From contig JAOTOM010004781.1 in NCBI GenBank assembly GCA_034440615.1, positions 323,501 to 387,500 of the forward strand: DNA of 64,000 nucleotides. Direction: 5' to 3'. Of this stretch, positions 1 to 11,935 are shown one piece after another. Position 1 is the first letter of the stretch. Every line of letters starts with the position of its first letter. A program made the translations under genes and the position numbers. Origin of the DNA: Ashinkailepas kermadecensis. Its lineage: Eukaryota > Arthropoda > Thecostraca > Neolepadidae. A model generated the notes under the pieces. It saw only the letters and a list, made by a program, of their open reading frames with translations. It had not been told where the DNA came from and did no database searches.

Positions 1-480
1 AATGGCAATGAAGAAATATTGCAAAACTTTCAAATTCCACGCCCATGGTTTTCGCTGTGCTGCACCGTTTTGTAAATGACGTCGTTGAGAAGGGTTTTCA
101 ACATTTTATGGTGGTTAAGAAATGCGTATACCCGCTGAGCTTTGATGCACCTCATATCTTTGATTAAATATGCTCCCAGATTGGCTACCGGACCGAGGCC
201 CTGCCACAGTGTTCTTTTTTGGGACCCGTTTCGTGTTTCTTCGTCTACGGATGTGTCTTAGGGCTTCAATCCATTTTTGTTAGGAGCCCAACACATTTTC
301 GAAACCCCTGCTCGTTTTAGGGTTTTGTTGCTTTTGTTGTGCACCGATGATTTTTAGGTGTCTGTGTGCTGTCAAAGATCCCGATGTGTTTATTTAGTGC
401 TCGGTCTATTTGTTCGTTTTGGGACCATGCTGCTTTTTGCGGCCCCAGCCTCTTTTTCAAGCCCTTGTGCAGGCTCGGGT
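1..480 (+). repeat. Keyword-repeat family, copy A (cut by window edge)
   Basis: Bases about 120-480 match 42630-42990 in order, sharing the stretch around TTTGATGCACCTCAT, the phrase GCTCCCAGATTGGCTACCG and GATGTGTTTATTTAGTG. Bases 1-110 match about 24885-24995. It is therefore one copy of a dispersed repeat whose body is made of loosely repeated words of the GGGCCC / CGTTTT kind. No coding potential is credible here. The family appears again at 24885-25900, 42620-43730 and, inverted, at 52740-53800 and 9820-9966. Confidence 0.7.
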
Positions 481-1966
481 AAAATAGACGCATTCTGGAA
501 CCACGCTACTGTGGTGTCTGCCCATAAATCAGTTGGGAGGAGGGAGCGGCATAATTTTGGACATCAGTATTTTGAACGTAAGTGCGAAATTAGCGAAAAA
601 CTGGCGACCACTCAGCTTACACATTGCATTGCCAAACACAGTCTAATGACACCAAAGTAATGCACGTACCGAGCCACTCATCCGACTGAGAGCGCTGCTA
701 TCAATCTTGGTACATACCATACATATCACCAGAGACAGGCTAATGCGCCCTAAAGCCCAAATAACTAACTATCACCAGAGATAAGGGTGAGGTAACAAGT
801 GCAATCTAGTGCGACTTGGCTAAGGCATTTGATTGTGTGGACTTGTGTAGACCGTTCCGCACTGCTCACAATGTTTCGATGGTACGTATTTTTACTCATC
901 GGTTCCTTTAATATTTTGCCGCTCTACGTAATCTGTCAAGGGCAGTAGTTACGTGGAAGTGACGCACTGCGGGACCAGGGCAGCACTCTTGGGCCGGTTA
1001 TATTTCATTTATTGTCAACCGACCTACCGTGTCACCCGCCACCACATGCATGCATCATCACCAATGCCGACGACTCGCGAGCCCCGCACGGCGCTCTGTC
1101 GCCGTCTGCCGGCCCCACGGAGCGCCGTCTTAACGTGGGCACTGACCTGGATACACTCGCCGCGTGGTTTGCTTCAGACGGGCTCAAGGTAAACCGGACA
1201 AAACAACGTTAATGCTTTTCGGACGCCAGCGTTAGTAAAAATGACATCGGGCTTTGCGGCGAAATGTCGAGGAGTGTGTTCGCTGCCATCGGAGAGTATA
1301 ACAGTTATCAGCATCTTTCTCGATCTAAACCTCAACATTGATGAGCAAGCCACCAGTGTTGTGCAGCGCTGCTATGACAACCTGATAACAATTATAAAAT
1401 TCAGGGTCGCTCTGCCGAAAAAAATACGACGAAAACACTTCGCAAGTCACTCGTGTTTGTTTTCCTAGTGCCGACATGTCTAGGCGCCGTCAACACAAAC
1501 AGAGCACTGCCACACTGACCAGGTGATACACTTTGCTGTCCGCATAATCGTCACGAAGCGCCACTTTGAGCGTGTGTCGGACGCGCGCACGCAACTCGGA
1601 TCGACGAGGTACATGATCGAGCTCAGCGACTGTGCCCTGATTCACCGAGTTATGCACCGGTCTGAGGGGCCACATCATCGCAGAAACCCAGAATAACCAA
1701 CTAACGAATCGCGAGCTGCCGAAGGTGTGGCCATACGTGCTGAATATGACCATTGGTAAGCAAATGCATACTACGCATCTTCACAGATCCATGCTTTCCC
1801 GACGACGTTGTAGGATTTGAGGGGTAATGCGGAAATGCGAGGTAGATACTTATTTTTTTGCATTTACTGGCTGTCATGCTGACCAGCCAGGTCGGTGAAT
1901 ACATAAACAAAATGTTTGAATTCTAAATCACGTCCCATTGTCATCAATCGTTCACGTCATCACATT
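481..1966. other. No recognisable gene or repeat
   Basis: Only short open frames occur. None has a recognisable motif or consistent splice context. I see no tandem or terminal repeat structure. Confidence 0.5.
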
Positions 1967-2003
1967 TGTGTAAACCTCTCAACAACGTTGAGAGGTTTAC
2001 ACA
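1967..2003. repeat. Perfect 17-bp inverted repeat (hairpin)
   Basis: TGTGTAAACCTCTCAAC and its exact complement flank a 3-nt loop. No run of T follows it and no element boundary is visible beside it. Confidence 0.8.
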
Positions 2004-2249
2004 CTGATTAATATGAATTCGCAATCCTTTCACAATCCTCCTACAAATCGAAATCGGCGATAGTTGTCCGCTAATTGAGACGATTCCTCAAGTTTTGGCG
2101 ACTAGCCAACTAAATTCCGATGATTTCGCCGTATGACTCGATGACTCTTCTCTGTATTTGAGCGTTTCTCACGAGTAGCAGAGCAATTATCTCGGGTAGC
2201 GTGCAGCAGAGAAAGTATCAGCAGTAGCACTCCTGAGCCATGACTCACT

Positions 2250-2560
2250 TAAGTGGATACAGTGACTCTCCCCATGGTGCCGTGATTGTTCTACGACTGG
2301 ATGAAAACGAATCTCCAAGTGGTGCAGTGATTTTCCACGTGACGTTATTGGTGATTAGCGATTCTCCCGACCGGTACTGCCTCTGAGCGCTTGTTATTCT
2401 TCCGAGTAGTGTACTGATGGTGACCTCGAATGGTGCCGAGCACCGCTCTGAATCCCGAGTGGTGCGGTGATTGTGCCGAATGTTGCACGGCTGGTGCCGA
2501 TTACCGCAGTGCCTCTATCAGTAATCCGGCGATTTTCCGCCGGGTGTTGGTTGGTGATTC
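2250..2560. repeat. Degenerate minisatellite around GAGTGGTGC..GTGATT
   Basis: Words such as GGTGCCGTGATT, GGTGCAGTGATT and GGTGCGGTGATT recur every 25-40 bases with variable filler. Overlapping frames on both strands are by-products of the repeat. Confidence 0.5.
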
Positions 2561-2869
2561 TGCCGAGTGGAGGTGCCCGCGGCCCGCGCTGGGCCGCTGC
2601 CGCCGCCGTGGCGCGCCTCCGTTCAGGGAGCGGCCTCGCGGTCGATCGGTTCCGGGCAATCAGCTGACGACACACGATTTCCACGGAGGTGACCGGTGCC
2701 CATGTCGGGGACACAGCTGATGTGTCGCGCCCTGCCGCGCGGCAAACACCGCCCCGGGGCTCGCCCGCCCCACGGCGAGGACCTTACCCGTGACGGTGAC
2801 ACAACGCCCCCGCAACAGCGTGATGGCAGGCGGACCACCGACGGCGACTGGATGACGGACGACGTTGCA

Positions 2870-3250
2870 GTCCGTGACAGACCTCACCTGCATCCGTGAC
2901 GAACGGGACGACTCGGTGACAGACGGAACTTGGCTCTGGGATAGACGGAACCGCACTTTCTGACGGACGGGAGTTTACTTTGTGACAGGGACACAGGACT
3001 TCGCTCTGTGACACGCGGAATCTTGTTCCGTGGCGAACGAAGCTCAACCGGGACAAGCGAAAGCTCATCTCGCGACAGACGGACCCTACTCTGTGAGAGG
3101 CGAGTAACGAATCCATGAACATGCGGACCTTAATCCACGATAGGCGGAGATCGGCCCCGCACGACAGACGGGTACTGTCTTTGTGACCGACCGGTATTGA
3201 CTCCATAGCAGATCGCGATCGACACCAATGAGTCTGATTCTGGCCGCCAT
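2870..3250. repeat. Degenerate minisatellite around GTGACAGACGGA
   Basis: GTGACAGAC, GACGGAAC, GTGACACGCGGA and related words recur roughly every 28 bases. The 191-residue minus-strand frame over this stretch is repetitive (VCHRV/VPSVTE-like words) and is not considered a gene. Confidence 0.55.
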
Positions 3251-3534
3251 CGAGCTGTGGTGCTCCCTTTCGTGACCGAAGATGGCTCCGGCTATGGAGT
3301 GTCGCTCCGCGCACTGTGCGGATATGGTACGTGTGCCGCACACGCGCCGTCCAAGGCACTCAACACAAATGACGAGACCGACATCGACATGGACCGACAC
3401 ACCGACATGGACCGACATCCTGTGATTGTTCCATCGGAAGTTATGTGTGTGTGTGCTGCATTGTCAATGTACGGACAGCCGACGCGCTGCGCCGGGCTCA
3501 GGAATTTGGTGACATATCAGAATGTCCACAGCTC

Positions 3535-4085
3535 GTAATGTCCACAGCTCGCAGTGTCCACAAATTCATAATGTCCACAGCTCATAGTGTCCACAGGTCA
3601 CAATGTCCACATGTTCATAACTTCCACAGCTCACAATGTCTACAGCTCATAATGTCCACAGGTCATAATGTCCACAGGTCATAATGTGCACAGCTCGCAG
3701 TGTCCACAGGTCATAAAGTCCACAGGTCATAAAGTCCACAGCTCGTAAGTACCACAAGCTCACAACGTCCACAAGTTCATAATGTCCACGAATTAATAAT
3801 ATCAACGCGTTCGTAATGTCCACAGGTCATAGTGTCCACAGCTCATAATGTCCACCGGTTCATAATGTCCACGAGCTCATAACGTCCACACGCTCATTGC
3901 GTTGAGAGTTCATAATGTCTACAGCTCAATGTCCACAGTTCATATTGTCCACAGTTTATAATATCCACAGCTCACAACTTCCACAGCTCGTAATGTCCAC
4001 AGCTCGTAATGTCCACAGGTCACAATACCCACAAGTTCATAATGTCCACAGTTCATAATGTCCACAGGTCACAATGTCCACACCG
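3535..4085. repeat. 16-18-bp GTCCACA keyword array
   Basis: About 30 units of GTCCACAG followed by CTCATAAT, GTCATAAT or similar. The first 8 bases are strongly kept and the rest drifts. A related word, CGTCCAA, makes the array at 37110-37350. The alternation superficially resembles a CRISPR array, but the repeat is too short and the spacers too similar to each other. Confidence 0.85.
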
Positions 4086-6261
4086 TGTCCGCGAAGATAT
4101 GCTCCGTGAAATCATTTTCGACCTTATCGTACTGGCGTGGCAACCCGGCAAATTTAGAGACCTCTAGTTCAACTCTAGTCAACAGATGGCAGGTCGATGA
4201 GTTCGTGCAAAATGCGGCAGGCCGAGGATTTCATACCAGATATGTGTCTTGTAATCCAAATTGGATATTTTGTACCTTTGATTTTGAGCCTGACATGTTT
4301 AGTCATTATCGATGGATCATAGATCGACCGACTATTGTGACTAACTTCTTAAATAAAATGTGATCGAGTGTAGATCTATTGGTAGCTTTCCGATTCTCCT
4401 TCATATTGGTGGGGCGATCAAGGAGTCGACTCGCTAACTTTTTGTTTCCAAACCGAATGGCATGAAATCTAGTGGGCATTATTGACGCCTGGGGACCTGT
4501 TCACGCTGAAATATTCAAGATAATATCTCTTATGGAATGTAAGTTGCGAAATGGTTATTACGAACATCTACGGTAATCCACAAGCGTTTACGGGCAATTA
4601 CGTATGTGCCAGGGCCATTGCCAAAATCTGCTGCACCTTTGAACGTTTGCGGTCCTTTATGTACGTCCACGGGCCCTAACGAACGTCTACACCAATACAA
4701 CTAAATGTTAGCAAAAAATGAGTGAACAAACACAGTAAAATGCATAATTAACCAAATGCTTCGTAAACATCCCCACTCCTATAGCTCGGATGTATAGTTT
4801 TTCGAAGACAAATCTATCAATATCTCTCTTCAACGAGTCAAAATACCGACCACGATCACAACCGAAGAATAACAGACACATAGGTAAGCACGTCATACGC
4901 GATTACTGCACACAATTTCGTGCGTCTTTGGAGTGGACAAAACTAATCTTCCGATGCAGAAATATTGATGAGCAATATTTTAACAGCGGTTCCTCTTCTG
5001 ACGCCACAAGCACACAAAGTTCACAAAAGTTGAAACACGCCTTTAGCTCGGTAAAATGTATGAAGCCTCCGGAGACCCAATACCACGTTGGTTGAAAATT
5101 AAGGTTGGGTTAGCGGTCAGGGAGTTCGAACAGAAAGGCGAAGGGATAAAATGATAAATGCCTATTTTAGGTAGATTCGGCTAGATTAGATAGAAACGGT
5201 TATGCAACATTTACCAGAAAGGTGTATTAGGATACTTTTGCGGTGCTGTTAGATCTTCCACAAAATGTTGTCACTCCCCCAGACACAAATTACATGTTGA
5301 GGTCATCCTGTGCTACTGACCTAGTGTCCCACTGACACTGGAAGTGATACTTAGCGCCGAAAGGCCATCATAGGTCACTGGCCTAAGCTCACTCTGAGAT
5401 CAGCCATTCATATGCTGCACATTAACAACGTCTTGCAACGATCTCATCGTTAACCTAGTTGTATGGGTACCGGCAAAGAACCGGCGCGTTTCACTGGTGC
5501 CGGCACCGGTATCGAATTTCGGAGAATTTCGGTCAGCATTTCCTGGTAGCGGCAAAGTACCAGCATTGTCAGCCCGGCCACCACTCCGATACCGCGGGCA
5601 CTATTTCGGTACCGGTTGCCGCAACTGTTGTACTAAAATTTTACCTTACTTTTGTGAAGGTGGTTGGCGATGAGATACGCCAGGTATATAACATTATCAT
5701 ATATTAATAGTATTGTAACATTATTATAATATTTCCGTGATATTATATACGCCGTCATAGCCGCCGGTGTATACCCGGAGATAGGTATAGGAACATTGGC
5801 TAAGGCATAGGCAGGAAGGGACCGTGGGCGCCATGGCACCCCCCCCAAACACTTTTCGTGAAAGCTTAACATTAACCCCATGGCGGTGTATCTAGGAATC
5901 GAACCCAAAAGGCCGAGTTGTAACAGCGAAGCAGGGTTTCTGAGATTGGATAATTCCCCTGTCATGGACAGAACTCACGTGCCGGACCCCCACCCTCCAC
6001 GCAACGGTGTCGCAAAGATAATCAAACCCAAACAACATTTAATAATAATCAGAATTAATGTGTTAATTAACGACGTTTTCAACTGCAATGGTTATTTAGC
6101 GTAGGCATCTCTCACGCCATGCCCGCGATGGGATAGGTCCTGCAGTTGGTAGCGGGATTCGAACCCACACAATATGGGGCACGGCCGTGAACAAAACAAC
6201 AGTTCATGCATGTGCGCAAACGTGTAAACATTCGGTGCTAAATACAGGCTCACAAGCGTTG
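4086..6261. other. No gene; scattered short repeats
   Basis: Positions 4555-4690 contain drifting GAACATCTACGG / GAACGTTTGCGG words. Positions 5460-5630 are rich in overlapping GGTACCGG and CACCGG words with small palindromes. A tRNA box-B-like GGTTCGAATCCC lies on the minus strand near 6150, and a weaker GGGTTCGATTCC near 5900, but neither has a convincing box A partner. No protein family is recognised. Confidence 0.5.
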
Positions 6262-6269
6262 CTGGCAGC
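6262..6269. repeat. Target duplication CTGGCAGC, left
   Basis: The 8-bp word CTGGCAGC abuts the left terminus. An identical copy at 6896-6903 abuts the right one. Confidence 0.8.
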
Positions 6270-6895
6270 CATAGGCGCACCGGAGGGGAGTGGGGGCAGG
6301 GGGCCCGGGCCCCCCCCATGAGACCAAAGTGCCCTTTTGACCGAAAAGTGCCCTCTTGGCCGGAATGTCCCAAATTTAGCCCAAAAATCACCTGCCTTAT
6401 GTGCCCCGCCTGTGCCAAAGGTGCCCTTTGGGACCAAAACTGCCCTTTTGGCCTAAAAATGACATTCCGCTGTGCCCTTTCCTGTCCTATGCCTGTCCCA
6501 ATTAGGTGCCCTTTTGATCTAAAAGTGTCCTGTGCCCTGCCCTGTACCCTGCCCTGTGCCTTGTGCAGGGCAGTTCGTGTCAGCTGTTATCATCCTGTCC
6601 AGAAATCCACATCCTGCGTACTTTTACATCAAAGGTAAGCGGGCAACCTTCATCTCACGACATAATGCATGCAGGCTGCATGCTTTTGGAAATATTATTG
6701 TAAATACAACGGTTCGGTGCTATAACATATAACGTGTCCCATGGAAAATTCACGCCACCCCCCCGGTCAGCAGACCTTCCAGTGTGCCCCGGGCCGCAAA
6801 GTGCCCTTTTAGAGCCGGTCAAGTGCCCTTTTGGAGCCGGCCAAGTGCCCTTTTCGGTCCGGGCCCCCCATGGAAAAATCCTGGGTGCGCGCCTG
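6270..6895. mobile_element. Non-autonomous hAT-type element (626 bp)
   Basis: The element is bounded by the exact 8-bp duplication CTGGCAGC. Its ends are CATAGGCGCACC and the complement of CAGGCGCGCACC, which match at 9 of 12 positions. An 8-bp target duplication with CA..GGCGC termini fits the hAT superfamily. Next to the ends lie G/C runs (GGGGCCCGGGCCCC-like). The body is a keyword array of AAGTGCCCTTTT, dense at 6318-6560 and again, in the same orientation, at 6785-6865. There is no transposase, so it would need one in trans. Confidence 0.8.
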
Positions 6896-6903
6896 CTGGC
6901 AGC

Positions 6904-7570
6904 TGGCCCGGGTTTCCCCATGTAATTATATGACCCATTGACCCATCACCCATGAGAAGCGACACAATTACCGTTTTCTTAAAACTCGACTTTGCGCGTA
7001 TCCCCTAACCACATTCCATTCTCACGTTCCGAGCACGCTGGACACACCCGACGACACTCCGTTGACCTCAGCCTTTTACTGGGGCTGCATATACTACATC
7101 TAGCTTGCCCGCCACTTGCAGAATTTTGCTGGCTGGAGTAAGTTCATGATGAACCTCATATAGCAAACAAGCCACTCGCCAATGCAAGTTATCGTTTCTC
7201 GCGTGACCGCTAACTTATCCATAAGTTAGTTTCGTGTTGGCTCGCCGACGTCCTACCAGTCAACGGACCGCCGGTGGAAGTCTTCAGCTAAAGCTCAAAA
7301 TCATCTCATCTAGCATAAGCGCCAAAGCAGTATTCTACGCCATCTAATCAGGTCGTTGGGTTGAACAAATGCATGAACATTGAACAAATGAAGAGCTTGA
7401 GCCATCAGAACAAATTACGTCGGCCGAAGTGTGGTGGATAAAAAAACGTTGGTAATCCGTATTGGTATTGGTCATAACCACGTCCCAGAGATTACGGGTG
7501 ACAGATCAGGATAGAAAGGGGAGACAACTCGGGTCTGAAGGGGAAAGGGACAAACCTGATATAGCCTGTT
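6904..7570. other. No recognisable gene or repeat
   Basis: Mixed-composition sequence without long frames, tandem structure or recognisable termini. Confidence 0.5.
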
Positions 7571-7579
7571 GTTTTTAAA

Positions 7580-7690
7580 CTGAAAATTGGAGAGAGAGAG
7601 AGATAGAGAGACAGAGAGATAGAGAGACAGAGAGACAGAGAGACAGAGAAACAGAGGGACAGAGGGACAGAGGGACAGGGAGATATATAA
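7580..7690. repeat. (GAGA/GACA)n microsatellite
   Basis: Alternating AGAGAGAT, AGAGAGAC and AGAGGGAC units on the plus strand. Frames rich in SLCLSVSLSL on the minus strand are artefacts of it. Confidence 0.9.
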
Positions 7691-9819
7691 AAAAAACATG
7701 CTTGAAGATCTGCGCACTCTGTCTTGACTTTTTTCATTCAGGTGCCTTGCAGTGTCAGAGCTGATGATGATGATGACACTTTCAACCCCTCGCAAATTTG
7801 TGTTTGGCGAATGTCCGTGATTTGCAATCGTTATCTGGTTGATAAGCCAGCAGCAAAAGAGCAGTGCCCGCGCCGAGCGCCATATAATGGAAGCTGTCTG
7901 TCAGAATGTATGGGAACCCCACTTGGAAACAGGACTTGGGAGTCGTAGTCGGAGTTGGAGTCGTGTCGAAGCCATGCTACCCGGACTCCAGATGATTACA
8001 ATGAAGGAAGCAGAGACCAAAGCCTCCGTGGTGCAGTGTTATGATTTTTTTTAGTTGGTTGTATTTTGACGGCTAATGCCAAATGTTGGCATCTACCTCT
8101 CCCCCAGCCGTGCGAGGGTTAAGACAGAAAGACATAAAGATCAGTGCAACAATGAGCCACATTAGTCATATGTGGCGGAACAGCAGGGGCACGTGGATGC
8201 CGTGCCCAATCTTAAATCTGAGAGGGGGTACCAATATTAAAATGTCCTCCTTAAATTTGCAACAGGGAAAAAATGCGTTACGAACTTTACTGTTCACTCC
8301 TACAGCACCCTTGCTATAGATCCCTCAAAACGTTCATGATGTAAATTAAGTTGGGAAAACGATGCTGCGAATAACTTGCTATTTTAGATTATCGGTACGT
8401 TTTGTTAGAACTTGGGTAGGTCATAGATACAGGCATAGTGACGCTTTATTATCAGGAATTCGTATGATTCCCGGGTCAAAGTTTTGTCTACCATCACACC
8501 AAGTGCTGTTACCGAAGAATAGGGGGAATGTCTACGTTTTGGGAACTAATTGACACAAATTTAGACTGGGTCGTCTCTGGCGCTGACGCGACCTTCTGGG
8601 AACAAAATCAGATTTCTTGAGATTAATCGTTTTGCTGATTTCAACAAACAAAACATTGGCGGCTGCATGTGCCTACCCCACGAGCATTTTCAACTGTCGC
8701 TTCATCAGATGGACTCGAACGAATTAACTGAACATCTTCAGTGTGCACGATTAATTTGGTTTTTAATATATGTGTTGGGAAGACATTCACGAAGATTAAA
8801 AACAAATTTGGTCCCAATCAGGGCGCACTGAAAAATATGGGTGAAATTTACTGCATAAAACGAGTATGAAGGACATAGTTATTTGATGACTAGAACATAT
8901 TTGTGTAACATTAAGGGGATATATCATATAATGCGAAATTGACGGAATAGCCATTCGACAACACATATGCTGGAAAGAAGGGTAAGATATACTCACTATG
9001 CGAGAGAAAGATGCCAAGCGAAGTAGCTCTGCTCTTCTAAGTGAACGATCACCAGGCCGGACCACTTCCTAACTGTCCTGGGATGAATCTCTCACGTATG
9101 ACCGATTGAAGCTTATTAACATATTAAAGCTGGTTAAGTGCTATGCGGTAAAGTCACAAGCTCCGATCTATTTTCGGGTTGTAGCTTTTATTTTTAGGTT
9201 TGAAATTGATATTGAAGTTCAGATTTTTCCTTTCGCCAGGGCTGTTTCGTCCTTGATGCAGCATTATGATAAACGCAGACAAGCTTACTCATGTCCGCTT
9301 GGTCGCTTTAAACCTGACGCGACGGCTAGGGGAAAGTTTGCTACCATAGCGATATCCGCAAACAAGCCTGCCGTCTCTACTAGGTCGTTCTAAGCAGGCC
9401 GCGACGGCTTGGGGTACTTTTCTTAAGGGTGGGTTGGGGTAAGATAGTGGATGTACCAACGTACCCCGATTATTAATGCAGTTTTGTTTTTCATGAATTA
9501 TGTGTTGCATCCATGTATCAAGTATCTACTAAGCATCTATTGCTATGTCCGCCGGCAACGGTGAACCGCCGATGTTTGGAGCATACAGTACTATTCGAAC
9601 GCAATATCGCCAGAGCCCACTGATTACTCCGCCGTGCCAATTTTGGCGTGACTGACTGCTGGTTATCGCAAGTTCTCTTCTTTTCTTTTCTTTTTCATTT
9701 TCGTGGGGTGACATCCGTCGCTCTTTTCTCATTTATTTTTATTTTTGTCGTCGTCGTATTTCCGTTCATTGAGTTTCTGTGTGTCCATTGTCTTATTCAA
9801 GTCATATTAGGTAGGACCC
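7691..9819. other. No recognisable gene
   Basis: Short frames only, without a motif I can name. A small TGATGATGATGATGAC run lies near 7762. Confidence 0.5.
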
Positions 9820-9966
9820 TGAAAAGTCGCGTTAGGCCACTGAAAATTCACGCCGGGCCGCCCGAAAATCACGCTGGGGCTTCAAAATGTGCGGGCCGGG
9901 CCATTGGAAATGACGCTGGGTGCTCAAAAAGTATCGCCGGGGCCCGAAAAAATGGCGCTGGGGCCT
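9820..9966 (-). repeat. Keyword-repeat family, short inverted fragment
   Basis: Words like GAAAATCACGCTGGGGC and GAAAATTCACGCCGGGCC match the orientation seen at 52860-53060, so this is a minus-strand piece of the family at 42620-43730. Confidence 0.65.
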
Positions 9967-10072
9967 GGTTATTGTTTTTTTACGACAAGTCGACCGTTGA
10001 GTCATGTAGCGTCGCCAATCCCTAGCGAAGTCATGTAGCGACGAGCATCTTACCCCTAGACCACTCGTCCCC
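9967..10072 (-). mobile_element. tRNA-derived SINE, internally rearranged copy
   Basis: The tail-side block (GACAAGTCGACCGTTGAGTC, ATGTAGCGTCGCCAAT) is followed directly by the head block (CGAGCATCTTACCCCTAGAC, CACTCGTCCCC). The middle, including the box-B region and the CGGCGTGAGAGATTGG segment, is missing. A short repeat of GTCATGTAGCG marks the junction. It could not be transcribed as a normal SINE. Confidence 0.8.
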
Positions 10073-10812
10073 TAGGCCCCCCGCATGAAAGACTCTTACT
10101 CAGTTGCACGCTGACCACTGGCTTGTGCCCGCCACCACCCAACAAGTCGATCGTACGATGGAAAATGAACATATGAAGGCACCAGAAGGACGCCTTCATG
10201 GACCTCCTTGACTTTGAAAATGGCTCTCGAGACCTCTTATGAGTGTTTCATATCTTATATGCGTGCACAATTCGAATACCTGCACCGTTTGGGGCACCGA
10301 TATCATCAGCAGGCTTTCCCGCATCCGACACACAACGACTTCTACCCATGTCAACATCGTAAACAGTTTGAAGAGCCGTCCCCGGGGGGCTGTCAGACTC
10401 TCTTGTCTACCTCAGGGAAATCGATTGCAGAGGACCGTAATTGCCCATTAGTTATGGGCGCTAAATGATCAAACCTGGTCGTTGCGCCCCAAAACTCAAA
10501 TAACAGACCAACCAGATTGCAGAGGACAGATTAGCGGGGCGCGTTGCATGAGCCGCCCAGGAAGCAATGAAGCGAAGGGTAAGAGGTGAAGAGGCTCTGA
10601 CGACATCTGAGTTTGCGCATCATGTTACGTAATGGTTGGTTATACGAGGCTAAGGTTGTTATTATATAGCTCATGCATACCAAATTCTGCATCGGCCTTA
10701 CTCGCATTACACATCTCACATTCCACGCATATTCAATATCGGTTTCTCATGACGGAAAGTAGCGTTCGACGAGGAATATTTCAGTAACGACGGCGTTTTT
10801 ATCTTTCGTTGT
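10073..10812. other. No recognisable gene
   Basis: A short hairpin of ATGAAGGC with GCCTTCAT lies at about 10174-10200. Otherwise there are only short frames. Confidence 0.5.
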
Positions 10813-10816
10813 TTAA

Positions 10817-11931
10817 CACGCGCCCTGGAGAGCCTCTGAAAATTACGCGCACTGGAGGGGGGGGGGGGCGGATTCCGCCCTCCCTAAGATCTCGGCCCCT
10901 ATTAAAGCCGGAGACACGAAATTCACAGGGTGGATGGGTACGGTAGTGAACTCTATTGTGTGCAAATTTCATGACCTTAGGTCAATATCTTCAAGGTAAA
11001 ATGAGGTCACATTTGTCCAAATGTTCTTGTTTTGCGTGGCTTGGCTTGTCATTGTTATGGATCCCTGTGATTGTGTTTAAATGCTCCAAAATGGGCATCA
11101 ATAATGTTTTGGACGTTACGAATGATGCAATACAGATGCTAGACCCGACATTTGACCTCAGGACACCTATATAGCAGCACTTTATCAGGTCAGGTACCTG
11201 TTCCAGTTACCGGAACCGGGCCGCCCGCCCGATTGCTCCGTCGGGCAGCTCGGCGCAATCGGCTTCGCGAAGAAAGGAGTGAAGTACATGAATAAAGTAT
11301 GGAAACGCAAGGACAAACAGTACAAACGACAAACAGTAGTGCATTTATGACAACATTCCAGTTGATCAAGTTTGGTTCCATTAACCTGTCATGAACTTTA
11401 CCTGACTTGACCTCGGTGACCTAACATGGCCTTGAAACTATATAGCATATCAATTTACATCAAACAAGTCGCTAGTGTTGCCAAGAACACTTCGGGGACG
11501 AGTGGTCTAGGTGTGAGATGCTCGTCTCACAATCGAAAGGTTGTGGGTTCGAGTCTCACCTGTCGCTACTCTTCGCCCGCGACCAATCGGCGTGAGAGAT
11601 TGGTGACGCTACATGACTCAACGGTCGACGTGTCGTAAAACCAATAACCAACCAACCAAGAACACTTCCCTTTTGCGGATATACGGGAAGCGCATCAGCG
11701 CCGATTCTTGTGGTCCGGCGCTGGGAATTTTTTTAAAAAAACTTTAGCGGCCCCTAACTTGAAATTTTTTTTCGGCTGATTTCCATTTTTCGTACTTTAC
11801 TTTAAACGACGCGCCGGTCATTTCTAAGCAGGTACGCAGAAAATCGCGTATATCGACCGCTGAAATCTGCAGTTATATACAAAAAACCGGAGGGGTGGGC
11901 GGATTTCGCCCCCGCCCCTCCAGTGCGCGTG
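10817..11931. mobile_element. TTAA-flanked DNA transposon, copy 1 (non-autonomous)
   Basis: It is flanked by TTAA at 10813-10816 and 11932-11935. The ends are CACGCGCCCTGGAG and the complement of CACGCGCACTGGAG (13 of 14 match), followed on each side by a GC-rich GGCGGATT(C/T)CGCCC block. The left end carries a second, internal version of the tip (ACGCGCACTGGAGGG). A TTAA target fits piggyBac or Kolobok superfamilies, and without a transposase I cannot choose. The body matches copy 2 at 51038-51958 throughout. The extra length here is the SINE at 11494-11655. No coding region is present. Confidence 0.85.
11494..11655 (+). mobile_element. tRNA-derived SINE with 13-bp target duplication
   Basis: The head reads GGGGACGAGTGGTCTAGG with a box A (TGGTCTAG..) and a box B (GGTTCGAGTCTC). 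Aligned on a tRNA, the anticodon loop is CTCACAA, which suggests a tRNA-Val(CAC)-like origin (inference). A tRNA-unrelated body follows (CAATCGGCGTGAGAGATTGG, GTCGACGTGTCGTAAAAC), then a CCAATAACCAACC tail. CCAAGAACACTTC is duplicated at 11481-11493 and 11656-11668. The other TTAA-element copy has the uninterrupted site near 51701-51714. Confidence 0.9.
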
Positions 11932-11935
11932 TTAA

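Noticed and set aside
6092..6180. tRNA gene on the minus strand from the GGTTCGAATCCC box
   Set aside because: No box A or cloverleaf partner is visible at the right distance. It is probably a decayed tRNA-like repeat.
11494..11655. Functional tRNA gene at the SINE head
   Set aside because: Box A and B are present, but the acceptor stem does not close, a SINE body and tail follow, and target duplications flank it.
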